A stretch of DNA of 8,125 nt from Bacteroidales bacterium UBA1725 (GTDB lineage Bacteria > Bacteroidota > Bacteroidia > Bacteroidales > UBA932): NCBI GenBank assembly GCA_002315815.1, contig DCIN01000028.1, forward strand, positions 1-8,125, read 5' to 3'. Both the position numbers and the translations under genes were made by a program. Shown in pieces: positions 5,924 through 8,125 of this stretch; within the stretch, counting starts at the first letter, position 1, and each line of letters begins with the position of its first letter. A model generated the notes under the pieces. That model had not been told where the DNA came from, did not search any database, and worked only from the letters and a program-made list of their open reading frames with translations.

Positions 5924-7210
5924 AGACCTGCGATGTCGGTGATGCGACTTCTTGAAGAATTTTCTGCGTATCCCGAAAAACAACAGCAAAGAAAAAGTAA
6001 GGGTGATGATGATGACCGTCTTGAGGTCGACACTGTCGCCCTTTACTCTTGACCACATAGCGATAAGCTTGTCGGTGTCGTCGCCCCAGTCGTGCATCAG
6101 TCCGCAGTTCTTGATAGTGGAACTGTCTGCATACAGTACGGGATTGACGTGCACGCTGTCGGCTCCTTCGAAGAAGTATGACAGGTCAATCGGGGGGAAA
6201 CTCTCGTCAGTCTGCGATTCCAGAACTGAGATGTCTCCGTTGGCCGACACATAGCCCGTCTCCTCCATATTGCGTATTGCAATGTCCGGACGGCACATAT
6301 AATCAATGAAATAGGTGGCGGCCTTCACGTTGCGGGCATACTTGGGTATGGCCCAACCGTCGAACCAGATGTTGCTCCCCTCGCCCGGCACTGAATACCT
6401 TAGTTCCACTCCGACTTCGGCTGCCTCTTCTATGGCCCAGACGGCATCACCGCTCCAGTTGAGACTCACATATCCCCGCTCCTGAGTCATCTGCTCCTTG
6501 CCGAAATCAGCCTCCCATCCGGCCACAAGATCACGTACGTCGCCCATAAAGCTCTCAACGGACGCGACAGCATCATCGGACGAGTCAAGCATAAGCTCAT
6601 CCAAAGTCACCTCACCCGCCTCAAGATTTTCACTGTTGAGATGGATGAGGACTGGGCCGAACACGTCACGCGGAGCGTCCTTGACGAATATTTTGCCCCT
6701 GAACTTGGGGTTACGGAGAATCTCCCAGCTGGAGGCCTCCTCATCAGTGACATAAGAAGCATTGTACAGTATTCCTGTAGTCCCCCACATAAAGGCCACG
6801 GAATAGTCGTTGGCATCTATCTCAGGATTGATTCGGGAAAATATGCCGGAAATGTACGGACTGCGGTTGTTCCTTATGTAATTGATACTGTCAGGAAGTG
6901 ACTCGAAATCAAGAGGAACTATCAGTCCGTTGTTGAGCATACGCTCGATGATATAGTCCGAAGGGCATACCACATCGAAGTCCTCGTGCCCCTTCTCAAT
7001 CTTGGAGAGCATCACCTCGTTGATATCAAAGGTCTGGTAAATGACGTGAATCTCCTCCCCTGTCTGCTGCTCGTACCAGCTTTCGAATTCCGGCAGGACC
7101 GACTCGTCTATGTAATTGGACCAGTTGTAAACCTTCAGTACCTTGTCTCGGTTCGAGTTGCAGCCTGCGAATACGAGCAGGGCAAGCAGAATGCTAAACA
7201 GTCTTTTCAT
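5903..7210 (-). CDS. potD: Spermidine/putrescine ABC transporter substrate-binding lipoprotein PotD, with C-terminal membrane helix
   Basis: Captures polyamines and delivers them to the PotBC permease. The N-terminus is a lipoprotein signal: basic MKR, a hydrophobic core and lipobox FAGC, with Cys17 as the lipidation site. The body matches the PotD fold: VYNWSNYI (27-34), FDVVCPSDYIIERM (78-91), FMWGTTGILYN (140-150), VKDAPRDVFG (176-185), SLNWSGDAVWA (249-259), WFDGWAIPK (282-290) and EETGYVSANG (316-325). Ligand-pocket residues of E. coli PotD seem kept (Trp30, Tyr33, Ser84, Tyr86, Asp178, Trp252, Trp282, Asp284, Tyr320). Unusually, it has 435 residues against about 348 in E. coli, and the extra C-terminus carries a hydrophobic helix (396-414) and a basic, histidine-rich tail (415-435). 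It overlaps the potC end by 17 bases, and its last codons run antisense into the nupG 3' end. Confidence 0.93.
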   Translation of the reverse strand: MKRLFSILLALLVFAGCNSNRDKVLKVYNWSNYIDESVLPEFESWYEQQTGEEIHVIYQTFDINEVMLSKIEKGHEDFDVVCPSDYIIERMLNNGLIVPLDFESLPDSINYIRNNRSPYISGIFSRINPEIDANDYSVAFMWGTTGILYNASYVTDEEASSWEILRNPKFRGKIFVKDAPRDVFGPVLIHLNSENLEAGEVTLDELMLDSSDDAVASVESFMGDVRDLVAGWEADFGKEQMTQERGYVSLNWSGDAVWAIEEAAEVGVELRYSVPGEGSNIWFDGWAIPKYARNVKAATYFIDYMCRPDIAIRNMEETGYVSANGDISVLESQTDESFPPIDLSYFFEGADSVHVNPVLYADSSTIKNCGLMHDWGDDTDKLIAMWSRVKGDSVDLKTVIIITLTFSLLLFFGIRRKFFKKSHHRHRRSSHSGRL

Positions 7211-8012
7211 TCTTCACGAGTTCTTTGCTCCTTTTGTATTGTCTTAGATTGATGACCAGCACCAGTATGAAGACGAAGAGGAAAATCAGAGTCATCAGAG
7301 GTCTCAGCTCAGGGGTGAGTCCTCCCTTTCTGGCATCGGTGTAAATATAGGTGGAAAGAGTGTCCAGGCCGATGGTCCCCCTCGTGAAGAAGGTCACGGC
7401 GAAGTCGTCCAGCGACATTGTGAAAGCAAGTATGAAACCGCTTATCATACCCGGTCTGAGCAGGGGGACAAGCACTTTGCGGAGAGCCTGGAAGGGTGTG
7501 GCTCCCAGATCAAGCGCAGCCTCGTAAATATTCGGATTCATCTGAGAGAGTCTGGGCATCACGCTGAGCACCACATAGGGCGTGCAGAAAGTGACGTGCG
7601 CGAGGATAACTGTCACATAGCCCTGACTCAAGCCGAGGAACACGAAAAGGAGAAACAGCGACACACCCGTTATCACATCGGGATTGAGCATAGGAATGCT
7701 GTTCAGGAACTGCATTCCCTGCCTCCTTCGTCCGTGAAGGTTGAAGATGCCTATCGCAGCCACAGTACCAAGCAAGGTCGAGAGGGCTGCTGCCACAATT
7801 GCGATAATCAATGTATTCTGGACAGCGGACAGAAGTGACGGTCCTCCGCCCACACTGCCCGAAAAAAGATTACGATACAAATCCAGCGAAAAGCCTGTCC
7901 AGTTTCCAAGTACTCTGGATTCGGTGAACGAGAACACAGCTATGAACAGCACAGGGGCGTACAGGAGTATGAGCAGGACCCAAATGTAGGCGTTGGCGAG
8001 AAACTTTTTCAT
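7194..8012 (-). CDS. potC: Spermidine/putrescine ABC transporter permease PotC
   Basis: One of the two inner-membrane channel subunits of the polyamine importer; it pairs with PotB and the PotA ATPase. The product is 272 residues (E. coli PotC is about 264), with six likely membrane helices near 9-29, 62-88, 107-126, 128-150, 186-205 and 231-253. The ABC permease EAA loop is clear: EAALDLGATP at 164-173, continuing to LVPLLRPG at 181-188. It docks on the ATPase. SLDDFAVTFFTRG (200-212) is typical of PotC. I chose the ATG at 8012-8010, whose A is the last base of the potB stop (TGATG). A GTG three bases earlier would add one residue and cannot be excluded. The 3' end overlaps the potD start by 17 bases, so potB, potC and potD are translationally coupled. 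Confidence 0.95.
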   Translation of the reverse strand: MKKFLANAYIWVLLILLYAPVLFIAVFSFTESRVLGNWTGFSLDLYRNLFSGSVGGGPSLLSAVQNTLIIAIVAAALSTLLGTVAAIGIFNLHGRRRQGMQFLNSIPMLNPDVITGVSLFLLFVFLGLSQGYVTVILAHVTFCTPYVVLSVMPRLSQMNPNIYEAALDLGATPFQALRKVLVPLLRPGMISGFILAFTMSLDDFAVTFFTRGTIGLDTLSTYIYTDARKGGLTPELRPLMTLIFLFVFILVLVINLRQYKRSKELVKNEKTV

Positions 8013-8125
8013 CACAACAGCCCCCCATCCCTTTCACTTTCAGCCTCCGAATCGGAGAAGAGAGTGGTCACACCTATTATCAGAAGCATCACCAGCGACA
8101 ATGCTGCACCGTAATTCCACATAGA
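8012..8125 (-). CDS. potB: Spermidine/putrescine ABC transporter permease PotB, partial (C-terminal 37 residues)
   Basis: The frame is open at the right edge and ends at the TGA at 8014-8012. The visible end begins SMWNYGAALSLVMLLIIGV, the last membrane helix of an ABC permease (the GAALS stretch before the helix is typical of PotB ends), followed by an acidic, polar tail ending GGLL. Its stop shares a base with the potC ATG. The identity rests on the short homologous helix and on standard pot operon order, in which PotB precedes PotC; the body of the gene and potA should lie beyond the window. Confidence 0.8.
   Translation of the reverse strand, partial: SMWNYGAALSLVMLLIIGVTTLFSDSEAESERDGGLL

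Noticed and set aside
5941..5966. Possible terminator stem (CTTC..GAAG followed by TTTT) after nupG
   Set aside because: The stem is only four pairs with a two-base loop, too tight to form a stable hairpin, and it lies inside the potD coding sequence.

Overview
The window reads as chromosomal DNA from a member of the Bacteroidota, most likely a gut Bacteroidales species. Three things point there: a textbook Bacteroidota promoter (TTTG, 20 bases, TAnnTTTG) upstream of the nupG-like gene; weak or absent Shine-Dalgarno sequences; and a Tgt whose C-terminal end has the Bacteroides-like form without the usual zinc cysteines. I cannot resolve the genus. Genes cover nearly everything; the only sizeable gap is 98 bases (4533-4630). 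No RNA gene, insertion sequence, CRISPR array or prophage remnant was seen.

Layout. (1) A five-gene run on the minus strand occupies 4532 down to 1: tgt (tRNA queuine transglycosylase), an LptF/LptG-family LPS export permease, dut (dUTPase), murF (peptidoglycan precursor ligase), and the first 165 residues of a membrane-anchored PHP-domain protein that runs off the left edge. Junctions are tight (4-base overlap, then gaps of 4, 17 and 17 bases), so this is very probably one operon mixing tRNA modification, outer-membrane assembly, nucleotide-pool hygiene and cell-wall synthesis. (2) The 98-base divergent region carries the promoter for the next gene, a candidate tgt -7 box and two interleaved inverted repeats. 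(3) A NupG-family nucleoside:proton symporter runs on the plus strand (4631-5923). (4) A polyamine ABC importer operon enters from the right edge on the minus strand: the end of potB, complete potC, and potD, all overlapping. The ATPase gene potA is expected just beyond the right edge.

How they work together: NupG brings in nucleosides, which dUTPase and nucleotide metabolism handle. PotBCD imports spermidine or putrescine. MurF and the LptF/G permease serve the two layers of the envelope. I found no clearly undescribed system; this is mostly housekeeping sequence. The features most worth a second look are the zinc-cysteine-less Tgt, a PotD that appears anchored at both ends (lipidated N-terminus plus C-terminal membrane helix), the divergent tgt/nupG control region with a possibly leaderless tgt transcript, and the tail-to-tail overlap of nupG and potD with no visible terminator.
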